Assembly (NCBI RefSeq): GCF_963674565.1
Contig: NZ_OY771430.1
Coordinates: 4,092,001 to 4,156,000, forward strand
DNA: 64,000 nt
Origin: an uncultured Carboxylicivirga sp.
Lineage (GTDB): Bacteria > Bacteroidota > Bacteroidia > Bacteroidales > Marinilabiliaceae
Reading direction: 5' to 3'
Shown here: positions 43,579 through 52,248 of the stretch, piece by piece
How the letters are laid out: every line of letters begins with the position of its first letter
Position numbering within the stretch: position 1 is the first letter of the stretch
The notes under the pieces: model-generated
Told to the model about the DNA's origin: nothing
The model's input: only the letters and a program-made list of their open reading frames with translations
Database searches by the model: none
Made by a program: the position numbers and the translations under genes

Positions 43579-43860
43579 ATGGAGGACGGAAATATGAAAC
43601 GCGTTAAAGTGATTGTTGGTGGAAGGGTTCAGGGAGTAGGTTTCAGATATTATGTAGCCAATGGTGCAAAACAGCACAGTATTAGAGGCTATGTTCAAAA
43701 TCTGTCGGATGGCAGAGTTGAAATAGATGCGGAAGGAGAAAGCGAAAATCTTCACCTTTTTTTGAATGAATGCAAGAAAGGTCCTAACTTTTCAAGGGTC
43801 GACACTTTTCTTATCAGTAATATTCCGTTTTATGGCTTTGATCGGTTTAGAATAAAATAA
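43579..43860 (+). CDS. acyP: Acylphosphatase
   Basis: Hydrolyses acyl phosphates such as 1,3-bisphosphoglycerate and carbamoyl phosphate. 93 residues, usual size. The catalytic signature GRVQGVGFRYYV (Arg that binds phosphate) and GYVQNLSDGRVEIDAEGE (Asn that holds the water) are intact. ATG at 43579; a second at 43594 would match the family's usual short N-terminus (MKRVKVIV), so the start is uncertain by five residues. Confidence 0.95.
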   Translation: MEDGNMKRVKVIVGGRVQGVGFRYYVANGAKQHSIRGYVQNLSDGRVEIDAEGESENLHLFLNECKKGPNFSRVDTFLISNIPFYGFDRFRIK

Positions 43861-43871
43861 TTTCAAGGGGC

Positions 43872-43898
43872 TGTAACATTTCGTAAAACGGGTGCGTC
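43872..43898 (+). promoter_or_regulatory. ECF-type autoregulatory promoter of sigma gene
   Basis: TGTAAC at 43872-43877, then 17 nt, then CGTC at 43895-43898, 27 nt before the sigma-factor ATG. Box sequence and spacing are identical to those at 3143-3169. Autoregulation is the rule for ECF sigma genes. Confidence 0.7.
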
Positions 43899-43925
43899 AC
43901 ACCATTGTCTTTTGATGACAGATGT

Positions 43926-44411
43926 ATGAATGTTAAAGAATTTAATCAGGCTGTAGATTTATACTCCGACGGAGTCTATCGCTTTGTTCTCAAGAATATA
44001 AAAGATGAGGACAAAGCAAAAGACATTGTGCAGGATACCTACGAGAAATTATGGAAAAAACACTCGGAGGTAAATTATGAAAAAGTTAAAAGTTATCTTT
44101 TTTCAACAGCCTATCATACATTAATTGACCTTACCCGACGAGAAAAAAAACAAGCCCGATGGGAAGAAGTAGACGATAACAGACATTCTTTTTCTGACGG
44201 CTACAGCGATTTAAACGAGGTACTGCATCAGGCAGTTGACCGTTTACCTGATATACAAAAGATGGTTGTGATGCTCCGCGATTACGAGGGATATTCCTAC
44301 AAGGAAATAGGAGACTTAACCAAACTAACTGAATCGCAGGTGAAAGTCTATATTTTCAGAGCACGTAAGTTTCTGAAGGATTATATTGGAAAAATGGAAG
44401 TTGTGGTTTAA
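43926..44411 (+). CDS. ECF RNA polymerase sigma factor
   Basis: 161 residues from the ATG at 43926; a TTG 21 nt earlier would lie between the promoter and the start and is less likely. Region 2 (about 8-75) includes YRFVLKNIKDEDKAKDIVQD and KVKSYLFSTAYHTLIDLTRR (polymerase and -10 contact); region 4 (about 100-155) includes LPDIQKMVVMLRDYEGYSYK, EIGDLTKLTESQVKVYIF and the helix-turn-helix for -35 binding. The following gene, 11 nt later with AAAGGAGG before it, is the likely anti-sigma factor. Confidence 0.95.
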   Translation: MNVKEFNQAVDLYSDGVYRFVLKNIKDEDKAKDIVQDTYEKLWKKHSEVNYEKVKSYLFSTAYHTLIDLTRREKKQARWEEVDDNRHSFSDGYSDLNEVLHQAVDRLPDIQKMVVMLRDYEGYSYKEIGDLTKLTESQVKVYIFRARKFLKDYIGKMEVVV

Positions 44412-44422
44412 AAGGAGGGATT

Positions 44423-45490
44423 ATGAAAATTGACTTAAACAATTACGAAGCATATCTACTAGATTATCTTGAGGGAACAATCGACCCTGAGGATAAGTCT
44501 CTATTGCTCTCTTTCCTGGATGAAAACCCCGAGTTAAAGGAAGATCTTGACGTTAGCATGGATCTTGTGTTACCCAATGCAATGCCTGTTAACAAATTTG
44601 ATAAATCCTCTTTAAAGAAGCATGCTGCTGATGAATATGAATTAGAACCTATTGATTACCTATACATAAAAGAACAGGAAGAGGGATTAACCAACGTTGA
44701 AAAAGAGGAACAGATTCTATTAGAGCCCGATGAATCAAACCGAAAAGCAGAGCGCAAATTATTTGCAATCAGTTTCCTAAAACCAGATGCTTCAATCCAT
44801 TATGGTGCAAAATCAAAAATTAAACGATTTGTTTTTATCAATCAGTTTAGTCAATTAAGGATACAACAGATTGCTGCCGTAATCGCTGTTTTATTGATTG
44901 CCTCGGCCATTTGGTTTACTCCAAAACAGTACACTAAAGAGGCAACAACAGTTATTGCCGATGGTGATAAAATTACGGAAACTGAAAACACAGATAATAG
45001 TTTGTTAGCCAAAACTGATCCTACTATTGGAAAGACAAATGTAATCATTCAAAGTCCTCCTTCGAAGGATAGTGTAATGCAAATTGCAAAAGATCCAATG
45101 GGTGTTAATAAACAAGAAAGTAAAAAACAGGGCTCAATTCAAAAAGAGAGAATTGAAACAACTAAGGCAAAAAAATTAATTGCTCTGCAAGAGATAAATG
45201 TCGGAGATGTTGAACCTGTTAATGGCTATGAACTTGCACTCAATGTAATGATGCCTCAATATATGTCAAACAATATTCTAAGTCAGGAATTGGCTGAAAT
45301 ATATCAGGTAATTGAAAAAGATGATGCCATTCCGGCTAAAAACCTGGCTTTGGTTGAAAGTGGTGTTAAGGTACTTAACTTCTTTTCTAAGGATGCAGTA
45401 AGTCTGGATAAGTATTACAATGAAGATGGGAAACTGATTGGATATAATCTGCAAGGAAATAATCTATCAGTGAAACGGAACGCACACTAG
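44423..45490 (+). CDS. Putative transmembrane anti-sigma factor
   Basis: 355 residues. The cytoplasmic first part begins NYEAYLLDYLEGTIDPEDKS and continues as a helical region, a plan usual for Bacteroidota anti-sigma proteins paired with ECF sigma genes; one membrane helix at about 149-166 (IAAVIAVLLIASAIWF) follows, then a 190-residue periplasmic domain without a FecR signature. The role is inferred from position (11 nt after the sigma gene, good Shine-Dalgarno GGAGG) and topology. It would hold the sigma factor at the membrane until an envelope signal arrives. Confidence 0.8.
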   Translation: MKIDLNNYEAYLLDYLEGTIDPEDKSLLLSFLDENPELKEDLDVSMDLVLPNAMPVNKFDKSSLKKHAADEYELEPIDYLYIKEQEEGLTNVEKEEQILLEPDESNRKAERKLFAISFLKPDASIHYGAKSKIKRFVFINQFSQLRIQQIAAVIAVLLIASAIWFTPKQYTKEATTVIADGDKITETENTDNSLLAKTDPTIGKTNVIIQSPPSKDSVMQIAKDPMGVNKQESKKQGSIQKERIETTKAKKLIALQEINVGDVEPVNGYELALNVMMPQYMSNNILSQELAEIYQVIEKDDAIPAKNLALVESGVKVLNFFSKDAVSLDKYYNEDGKLIGYNLQGNNLSVKRNAH

Positions 45491-45491
45491 G

Positions 45492-45758
45492 CTATTTTAC
45501 ATCCTCAAAATCCACATATTCACCCTGATTATCTTCAATATGTGAATCTGTTTTGGAGTTTGTGTTTTTCTGAATAGTAACTGTACCTTCTTTTCTTTTT
45601 GCTTCTTGGCAGAAACTATTTGCAGCATTATCCTGCTGTTTCTGCATTCGTTCAAAACCCTTTTTCAGAAAAAAAGGCATAACCAACTGTCCAATAAACT
45701 TGAATAAATAATAGAATACTACAATATAGAAAATGGTTCTAATAAGGCCTACAATCAT
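45492..45758 (-). CDS. DUF4834 family small membrane protein
   Basis: 88 residues: one hydrophobic N-terminal helix (LIRTIFYIVVFYYLFKFIGQLV), then a polar tail ending GEYVDFEDVK, the family's closing motif. DUF4834 proteins are small, specific to Bacteroidota and of unknown function. Its stop lies 1 nt from the convergent anti-sigma gene's stop. Confidence 0.85.
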   Translation of the reverse strand: MIVGLIRTIFYIVVFYYLFKFIGQLVMPFFLKKGFERMQKQQDNAANSFCQEAKRKEGTVTIQKNTNSKTDSHIEDNQGEYVDFEDVK

Positions 45759-45806
45759 AATAGAGTGTTTTTACAAATATAGGCCTTTTAAACATCAATT
45801 ACCATG

Positions 45807-46679
45807 CTAAAACTGAACCAGCATGGCTACAGCTGCTCCTTTGTCAGTTATAGCAGGAAATGCTGTCACATTTTGTTTCTTTTTGGATTGTCTCCTGTCG
45901 TATTGCCAGTAAACCAGATTTGTAAATGCAATTCCCATGGCTGCACCTACGGTAACATCGTTAAACCAGTGACGTTGATTTAACATTCGCATCGTTCCAA
46001 CAGTTGCTGCCATTGTATAACCTGCTATACTGTAGAAAGGACTGATATGTCCATATTCACGGTGTAGAAATGTTGCCGCAACAAAGGCCTGACTCGTATG
46101 CCCGGAAGGAAAAGAAGCTTCACCTTTTCCATCAGGCCGAACATTGTTCGTAGTTTCTTTTAACACCCTGACCACCGCAGCTGTTAAAAGCTCCGATTTA
46201 ATCAGCAGTTTTGTACTGGTCCAGGTATCATGTTTCCCTCTCAAACCAAATGATTGCAAACTGTAAGCCATAGCTATTGGCCCCCATTGCAAATAGTCAT
46301 CTACAGACGAGTGAAAACCAGCAAATTCTTCCTGTATATTGTTGTTAATGGTATGCTTTCCAATACCTGAATATGTATTTTCAGCGCTTCCTGAATACAA
46401 TCCTACGCTTAATAACACAGCTGGTGCAATTAAAGACTTTTTAAAATGATTTGATGTTGTAAACTGGTATGCTTTGGGCATTTGATAATCCCAATCAAAT
46501 TGAGGTTCAATATTAATGTGATCATCTAATCTTAATTCCAGATTAGTATCAAGATTTGGCTTTAAAAAGACAGTGTCACCACTGATTGATCTTAATTTAA
46601 ATGGCTTGTTATCCATTTGAGCAACGATTGTTTGTCCCCACAAAACAATCATTGCAGTTACCCAAAATGCAATTCTCAT
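45807..46679 (-). CDS. PAP2-family membrane phosphatase
   Basis: 290 residues with a signal peptide (MRIAFWVTAMIVLWGQTIVA). The phosphatase signature is complete: KETTNNVRPDG, then SFPSGHTSQAF, then the GTMRMLNQRHWFNDVTVGA stretch (cut here at 19 residues), supplying the two His of the active site. Substrates of the family include phosphatidic acid, undecaprenyl diphosphate and lipid A phosphates; which applies is not clear. The mature protein probably lies in the periplasm or outer membrane. The 286-nt gap upstream (46680-46965) has no gene, only the ctpA terminator. Confidence 0.92.
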   Translation of the reverse strand: MRIAFWVTAMIVLWGQTIVAQMDNKPFKLRSISGDTVFLKPNLDTNLELRLDDHINIEPQFDWDYQMPKAYQFTTSNHFKKSLIAPAVLLSVGLYSGSAENTYSGIGKHTINNNIQEEFAGFHSSVDDYLQWGPIAMAYSLQSFGLRGKHDTWTSTKLLIKSELLTAAVVRVLKETTNNVRPDGKGEASFPSGHTSQAFVAATFLHREYGHISPFYSIAGYTMAATVGTMRMLNQRHWFNDVTVGAAMGIAFTNLVYWQYDRRQSKKKQNVTAFPAITDKGAAVAMLVQF

Positions 46680-46913
46680 TCTCTAGTTTTATTGTGTAGC
46701 CCTGGAAAAGCAACTACTGGTCCCACTCAATTGTCTTAAATTTTCTCAATCCCCCAACTAAGACAATGTTTTTAACTGCTACAAAATAGATAATGTTACA
46801 CTATCTACAAATTATCCCAAAATTAATTTTTCAACAACCACATGTTCAAAAGGTTATGAAAATAAAAAAATTTAACCTTTCAGATAGATACAGTTTACAA
46901 TGATATTATAAAA

Positions 46914-46943
46914 TAAAAAACCCTGTCTTCAGAGAAAACAGGG
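46914..46943 (-). terminator. Intrinsic terminator of ctpA operon
   Basis: A 6-bp core stem (CCCTGT at 46921-46926, ACAGGG at 46938-46943) followed on the minus strand by TTTTTTATTT, about 22 nt after the ctpA stop. Confidence 0.8.
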
Positions 46944-46965
46944 TCAGCAGAGAACAATTGTTCAT

Positions 46966-48570
46966 CTATAATTTTTTAGCTTCTTCAAGTGCTTTAATAA
47001 ACACTTCATCCACTTCGTGAATAATTGGGTAGAAGCCTTCATTATCAATAATATTTCGGGCGATATAAGCTTTAATCTCCTGCTTAATCAACACTTTTGA
47101 AATCTCGAACTGTTCCTTATTAAACTTAACTCCTTTATCTTTTGCATAGGCAAGAAAATCAGCCATCATACCATTGCTTTCCAGCTTCTTGCTGATCGCA
47201 GCGGCAGTTCTTAATTGTTCCAATTCCTGACGATGATTATCAGAATACTGTAAAGCATATCTATAAATAATTCCGTTCGAACGCAAGCTGACAAAATAGT
47301 CGGTAATAACAGTTGTGTCGCGCGGAACAAAAACATCAGGCATGATACCACCACCACCGTATACGGTACGTCCGGTTTTAGTCTTATAGGCTAATGATTC
47401 ATCGAACTCAATACTGTCTTTATTAAATAATTCGCCATGCTGCAGTCGATTATAAAAGTCGTGATAGTAATCCTCTATACCATTATCATAAGGCTTTTGA
47501 ATACAACGTCCACTTGGTGTATAATAACGGGCAACCGTTAAACGAAGAGCAGATCCATCGGGCAATGGAATTTGCTGTTGTACCAATCCTTTACCAAATG
47601 AACGTCGACCTACTACCAGGCCTCGGTCATTATCCTGAATTGCACCTGCAAAAATCTCACTTGCCGAAGCTGAAAACTCATCAATTAATACAATCACTTT
47701 AGTATCCTGACAAGATCCGGCACCATTAGCATAAACATCCTGACGAGGCTGTGATTTACCTTCGGTATAAACTATCAGTTCCTTAGAGGCCAAAAACTCA
47801 TTACACATTTGAATGGCAATATCAAGCAAACCACCTGAATTTCCGCGCATATCGACAATTATCTTTTCACACTTATTTGCCTTTAACTTAGCCAGCGCGG
47901 TTAAAAATTCCTGATATGTTGTCTGTGCAAAACGATCCACTTTAATATATCCAATATTATCCTCAACCATATAACTCACATCCACACTATACATCGGAAT
48001 GCTTCCACGAGTAATGGTATAAGGTATTATTTCTGCACTTGGACGACGAACCACACCAACTTTAACCTGTGTTCCCATCTCGCCACGGAGACGTTTCATG
48101 ACTTCGTTGTTGTCGATATTTTTGCCTGCGATAATTGAATCATCAACCATTACAATGCGATCTCCCGGTAATAAACCCACTTTTTCAGAAGGACCTCCGG
48201 AAATAACACTTATTACCAATACCGTATCATCCTGCATACTAAACTGCACACCAATACCTCCAAAATTCCCTTGTAACTCTTCATTTACTTTGAGCAAGTC
48301 TTTAGCAGGAATATAAACAGTATGAGGATCCAGTTCCTTTAAGATTTCAGGTATAATTGATTCTTCAATGGCTTCGCGATCAACCGTATCTACATATTCA
48401 TTCACAATATGATCCATCAACGCATCTAATTTGCTGGTTTGAGGATATATCATTAAAGGATTTCCTTTACCTGACGGTGCAGGCATAAAATTTCTGCCAA
48501 TGAAAATGCCCAGTACAACTAACAGGGCAAAAATTACCGGCATCAATATCTGATTACGTGTATTCTTCAT
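46966..48570 (-). CDS. ctpA: C-terminal processing peptidase (S41)
   Basis: Periplasmic serine protease that trims or degrades proteins from their C-termini. 534 residues: N-terminal membrane anchor (about 8-27, ILMPVIFALLVVLGIFIG), a cap helix region, PDZ domain (about 90-175, FGGIGVQFSMQDD and GLLPGDRIVMVDD), and the S41 domain with IIVDMRGNSGGLL, the Ser of EFSASASEIFAG and the Lys of RSFGKGLVQ forming the Ser-Lys dyad. It lies 9 nt downstream of the dCMP-deaminase gene, so the two are co-transcribed. Confidence 0.96.
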   Translation of the reverse strand: MKNTRNQILMPVIFALLVVLGIFIGRNFMPAPSGKGNPLMIYPQTSKLDALMDHIVNEYVDTVDREAIEESIIPEILKELDPHTVYIPAKDLLKVNEELQGNFGGIGVQFSMQDDTVLVISVISGGPSEKVGLLPGDRIVMVDDSIIAGKNIDNNEVMKRLRGEMGTQVKVGVVRRPSAEIIPYTITRGSIPMYSVDVSYMVEDNIGYIKVDRFAQTTYQEFLTALAKLKANKCEKIIVDMRGNSGGLLDIAIQMCNEFLASKELIVYTEGKSQPRQDVYANGAGSCQDTKVIVLIDEFSASASEIFAGAIQDNDRGLVVGRRSFGKGLVQQQIPLPDGSALRLTVARYYTPSGRCIQKPYDNGIEDYYHDFYNRLQHGELFNKDSIEFDESLAYKTKTGRTVYGGGGIMPDVFVPRDTTVITDYFVSLRSNGIIYRYALQYSDNHRQELEQLRTAAAISKKLESNGMMADFLAYAKDKGVKFNKEQFEISKVLIKQEIKAYIARNIIDNEGFYPIIHEVDEVFIKALEEAKKL

Positions 48571-48579
48571 CCTAAACTT

Positions 48580-49029
48580 TTATATTATTTCTTGTTCAAT
48601 ATGAACTATTTCTATTTCAGCCCGCTCCAGTAATTTAATACCGTCATCTTTGTGATATTTTTCGGTAAAAACAACTCTTTTGATTCCTGCCTGAATAATT
48701 AGTTTGGCACACTCGATGCACGGAGATGCCGTAACATATAAAGTTGCACCATCAGAACTATTGTTTGACCGGGCCACTTTTGTTATTGCATTTGCCTCGG
48801 CATGAAGCACATAAGGCTTGGTTATATTATTACAGTCTTCACATTCGTTTTCAAAACCAGATGGTGTTCCGTTATAACCATCGCTTATTATCATCTTATT
48901 TTTAACGATAAGTGCACCCACCTGCCGACGATTACAGTATGAATTCTGTGACCAAATTCGGGCCATCGCCAGATATCGCTGATCAAGCAGAAATTGTTTA
49001 CTGTCTTTTTGCTCTAATGGTGTTTCCAT
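48580..49029 (-). CDS. Deoxycytidylate (dCMP) deaminase
   Basis: Zinc enzyme converting dCMP to dUMP for dTTP synthesis; same family as ComEB. 149 residues from the ATG at 49029; the TTG at 49059 is rejected. Zinc motifs: His in VLHAEANAI (with the catalytic Glu) and ASPCIECAKLI, with the NRRQVGALIV and NGTPSGF segments typical of dCMP deaminases and the Cys pair ENECEDCNN for a possible second metal site. It is the first gene of a two-gene unit with ctpA. Confidence 0.93.
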   Translation of the reverse strand: METPLEQKDSKQFLLDQRYLAMARIWSQNSYCNRRQVGALIVKNKMIISDGYNGTPSGFENECEDCNNITKPYVLHAEANAITKVARSNNSSDGATLYVTASPCIECAKLIIQAGIKRVVFTEKYHKDDGIKLLERAEIEIVHIEQEII

Positions 49030-49128
49030 AAGGATTATTGTTGAACACAAATGTAACAAAATAAGCCACTATACCTTTTTGAAGCGCTTTTTTATCAAAC
49101 AAAATTAAAAGATGGAAGTTCGAATTAC

Positions 49129-50724
49129 TTATTGAACAACCCTGTAAACAGGATAAGGATAATAATTGCTTCCCCACTGTGGTACGATATATCGATCGAA
49201 AAAATTCCACTTCAACAAACCATCATCTGATTGAGCTTCCAACAGGTACGATATCACATTTGCCAGCGGTTGATCCATTGGAATTATGAGAGATCCTTTT
49301 GAAAAAGTCATGTTTAATACAACCCATTTCCCTTCAATCTCATTTAGATAATGTCCCTGGTTGAGTCTTTTAGCCGGACTGATATCTGAAAACTGAAATT
49401 CCTCTACATCCATATCTTTATCCTCAGCAATCAATTCATACTTAATTCCATGAACATCCAAAACATCTGTAACTTCTTTTATTGGATTACTAAGAACATA
49501 TGCTTTTGGGTATGCTATAGTTGACTCTGCAAAATAATCAGCAATATAAGGCGCACTGACTGTTATCTTGCGATCTGTTTTTTTGTATTGCTTCCAGCCG
49601 TTTTCGGTATGCGAATATTCTGATTCAAATGCCAAAATAGTTACCGTATCTGGTGTTGGCTGACCTTTAAAAGTCAAAGCAAAAGAATCACGCACTTCCT
49701 CCTGATAAGCACGGGCAATGGTTCTTTCATCAGCTTCATTCAACATTTTTTTAATATCAGTCTTATTCTCAATAGCATAATCCAGAATAGACCATAATAA
49801 GTTGTAGCATCCCAGCACTCTTGATTTATAATCGGCATAAACATAGTTTTCATTTAGTATTGCCAGTCGATTACGAACACCAATGTAATTCGTAAGGTAT
49901 CGACCCTCAGATGCATACATTATCCATCCTTTTTGTGGTTCGAGGCGATCAACAAACTCTCCGTAAAAGCAATTCAATGTATTGTAATGATTCCCGAGTC
50001 GCTCATGTACAGCAGGCATCATCTTATCGCGCATATAGTTAATTAATTGTCTGTCTCCATTGGGATTCATCATCCACGTAAAAGTTATGGGTTCTTCATG
50101 ATAAGATCCATTGGTAGTATGACAATCAACTGTTATGGCAGGATCCCATTTATTTAAGATATTTCCAATCACACCTCTTATCTCGGGAGATTCCAGCTTT
50201 AACGCATCACGGTTTAAATCCAGATTCTGACCATTGTAGCGAATACCAACCACTTTAGGACCATTTTGATGAGTCCTGTTTTGATCGCTTCGTTTTTCAT
50301 TTCCATCAGCATTAAGATTAGGAACGATTAAAACGATGGCATTTTTCAAATATTTTTTATTTGTTTTTTTAAGAATATCGCGAGCCAACATCAGACTTGC
50401 CTCTTTCCCTTCTACTTCGCCGGCATGAATATTTGCCTGAATATAAACAACTATCCTATCATCCTTTTTTAATTCTTCCACTGAGGAAATCATAGGATTA
50501 GCGATAACCAGCATAGGCACCTCAAACCCTTCTGTTGTTTTGGCAATGTTTTCGATTCGTATATATTCCGATTGATCATCGAGCCATTGTACCATTTCCA
50601 TCACTTCATTATAATCTGAAGTTTTCAAATAATCAGAAGCTTCTGCAACGGTTAGCTTCTCCTGAGATAATAGATTAGAAACTGTAGTAACAGCAAAAAT
50701 TAAGAGTAGGACACGTAGAATCAT
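49129..50724 (-). CDS. M14-family zinc carboxypeptidase
   Basis: 531 residues with a signal peptide (LRVLLLIFAVTTVSNLLSQ). The zinc-site segment ANIHAGEVEGKEA supplies His and Glu; the substrate-binding part includes NGQNLDLNRDALKLESPE, and DPAITVDCHTTNGSYHEEP supplies the second His. This matches Bacteroidota periplasmic M14 peptidases that cut C-terminal or peptidoglycan-type bonds. The C-terminal 190 residues are a less conserved beta-rich part. Single gene, divergent from the DMT transporter. Confidence 0.92.
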   Translation of the reverse strand: MILRVLLLIFAVTTVSNLLSQEKLTVAEASDYLKTSDYNEVMEMVQWLDDQSEYIRIENIAKTTEGFEVPMLVIANPMISSVEELKKDDRIVVYIQANIHAGEVEGKEASLMLARDILKKTNKKYLKNAIVLIVPNLNADGNEKRSDQNRTHQNGPKVVGIRYNGQNLDLNRDALKLESPEIRGVIGNILNKWDPAITVDCHTTNGSYHEEPITFTWMMNPNGDRQLINYMRDKMMPAVHERLGNHYNTLNCFYGEFVDRLEPQKGWIMYASEGRYLTNYIGVRNRLAILNENYVYADYKSRVLGCYNLLWSILDYAIENKTDIKKMLNEADERTIARAYQEEVRDSFALTFKGQPTPDTVTILAFESEYSHTENGWKQYKKTDRKITVSAPYIADYFAESTIAYPKAYVLSNPIKEVTDVLDVHGIKYELIAEDKDMDVEEFQFSDISPAKRLNQGHYLNEIEGKWVVLNMTFSKGSLIIPMDQPLANVISYLLEAQSDDGLLKWNFFDRYIVPQWGSNYYPYPVYRVVQ

Positions 50725-50770
50725 GGTTTAATAATTTTTTAGATGTCGCAAATATAGTCAACTTAACACA

Positions 50771-50800
50771 TTGATGAAACGAACAGTAATAGTACCTTTG
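50771..50800 (+). promoter_or_regulatory. Promoter of DMT transporter gene, Bacteroidota type
   Basis: TTG at 50771-50773, 19 nt, TACCTTTG at 50793-50800, 18 nt before the ATG: a close match to TTG-N19-TAnnTTTG. A facing -7-like box for the divergent M14 gene (TATATTTG, minus strand, 50756-50749) lacks a good -33 box. Confidence 0.8.
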
Positions 50801-50818
50801 CGCGGTTAATTAAAATCA

Positions 50819-51709
50819 ATGCCGGAAAAACCAAAAGTTATATTAAGCCTGTTACTTTCGATGATTTGCTGGGCCTTCTCGTTTGTTTGGATCAAACAAG
50901 CCTTTGAGTCTTTCAATCCCATTACTGTTGTTTTCCTTAGGTTAGTGGTCAGTTCCGTTTTACTTTTTATCATTTTACGTAGCACTAAAAAACTGATTGC
51001 TTTAAAGAGAGCAGATCTAAAATGGTTTTTATTACTGGCCTTCTTCGAACCCTTTCTGTATTTCATGGGCGAAAGTTTTGGTCTAAAGATTGTTTCTTCA
51101 ACCATGGGAGCCGTAATCGTATCAACCATTCCATTATTTGCTCCCATCACCGACAGACTTTTCTTTCGTTCAAGAATGAGTTGGCTTAATCTTACAGGAA
51201 TATTCATCTCTTTTATGGGAGTATTATTTTTGATTTTCGAGAAGGACTTCAGTCTTACAGCCCCTATTCATGGGATATTATTGATGTTTGTAGCCGTTTT
51301 TTCTACCATGGGTTATGCCATCATATTGAAAAAAATCCCTGATTACTATAACGCTGTCAGCATTATTACCTATCAAAATATTGTTGGCTCCATATTCTTT
51401 CTGCCTTTCTTTATAACAATTGATTTGAATCATTTTATCACAACACAAATAACAATCAATGCAATTATTGCTGTAGTTCTGCTGGCTATCTTTGCTTCAT
51501 CACTGGCATTCATATTTTTCACCTATGGGATGAGAAAAATAGGAATCAGTAAGGCCAATGTATTTGTAAATATGATACCTGTATTTACAGCTTTCTTTGC
51601 GTGGTGGATATTGGATGAAGAATTAACCCTTCAAAAACTTATAGGCATTGTTATTGTAACAGGAGGAGTATTTGTATCGCAATTGAAATTAAGAAGATAT
51701 GGCAATTGA
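50819..51709 (+). CDS. EamA/DMT-family metabolite exporter
   Basis: 296 residues with ten membrane helices in two EamA repeats (about 5-140 and 150-290). Visible: MICWAFSFVWIKQAFE at the first repeat, FFEPFLYFMGESFGLKIVS, and in the second SSLAFIFFTYGMRKIGISKA and FAWWILDEELTLQKLIGI, LIGIVIVTGGVFVSQ. Family members export amino acids, nucleobases and similar molecules; the substrate is not predictable here. Its end overlaps the YkgJ gene's start by 11 nt. Confidence 0.93.
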   Translation: MPEKPKVILSLLLSMICWAFSFVWIKQAFESFNPITVVFLRLVVSSVLLFIILRSTKKLIALKRADLKWFLLLAFFEPFLYFMGESFGLKIVSSTMGAVIVSTIPLFAPITDRLFFRSRMSWLNLTGIFISFMGVLFLIFEKDFSLTAPIHGILLMFVAVFSTMGYAIILKKIPDYYNAVSIITYQNIVGSIFFLPFFITIDLNHFITTQITINAIIAVVLLAIFASSLAFIFFTYGMRKIGISKANVFVNMIPVFTAFFAWWILDEELTLQKLIGIVIVTGGVFVSQLKLRRYGN

Positions 51710-52190
51710 TCTGAATAAGCTTAAGGCTGATGCTCAAAATAAATCGAAAGAAAACAAGGCATTTTTAACTAAATTAAAAAAGAAAAAGCCCAAAGATCTG
51801 GATGATCATTCGCAACGTTTACATCATGAAGTATTTGCATATACCGATTGCCTGGAGTGTGCCAATTGCTGTAAATCAATCAGTCCTATTGTAATAGATC
51901 GGGACATTGACCGCCTGGCAAAACATCTGCGTATTAAACCCTCAGCCGTTATTGAGCAATATCTGCATCTGGATGAAGAAGGTGATTATGTATTTAACGA
52001 AACACCCTGTCCATTTTTAATGCCTGATAATTACTGTATGGTTTATGAATCACGCCCGCGAGCCTGTCGTGAATATCCACATACAGATCGAAAAAGGTTT
52101 TCACAAATCAGCGCATTAACCTATCAAAACACTTTTGTCTGTCCTGCTGTTTTTGATGTAGTAGAAGGATTAAAGTTAATTTACGATTAA
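51699..52190 (+). CDS. YkgJ-family cysteine cluster protein
   Basis: 163 residues, soluble. The Cys pattern of the family (formerly UPF0153) is visible: DCLECANCCKSISPI, then ETPCPFLMPDNYCMVYESRP, RACREYPH, and a late Cys in FVCPAVF. It is thought to bind zinc or an Fe-S cluster. Function unproved. It is translationally coupled to the DMT transporter gene by an 11-nt overlap. Confidence 0.92.
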   Translation: MAIDLNKLKADAQNKSKENKAFLTKLKKKKPKDLDDHSQRLHHEVFAYTDCLECANCCKSISPIVIDRDIDRLAKHLRIKPSAVIEQYLHLDEEGDYVFNETPCPFLMPDNYCMVYESRPRACREYPHTDRKRFSQISALTYQNTFVCPAVFDVVEGLKLIYD

Positions 52191-52248
52191 TGATAACTAA
52201 AATCCTGTAGTTTACACTAAAATGATATTTTTGCCGTTTTAGAACCTG

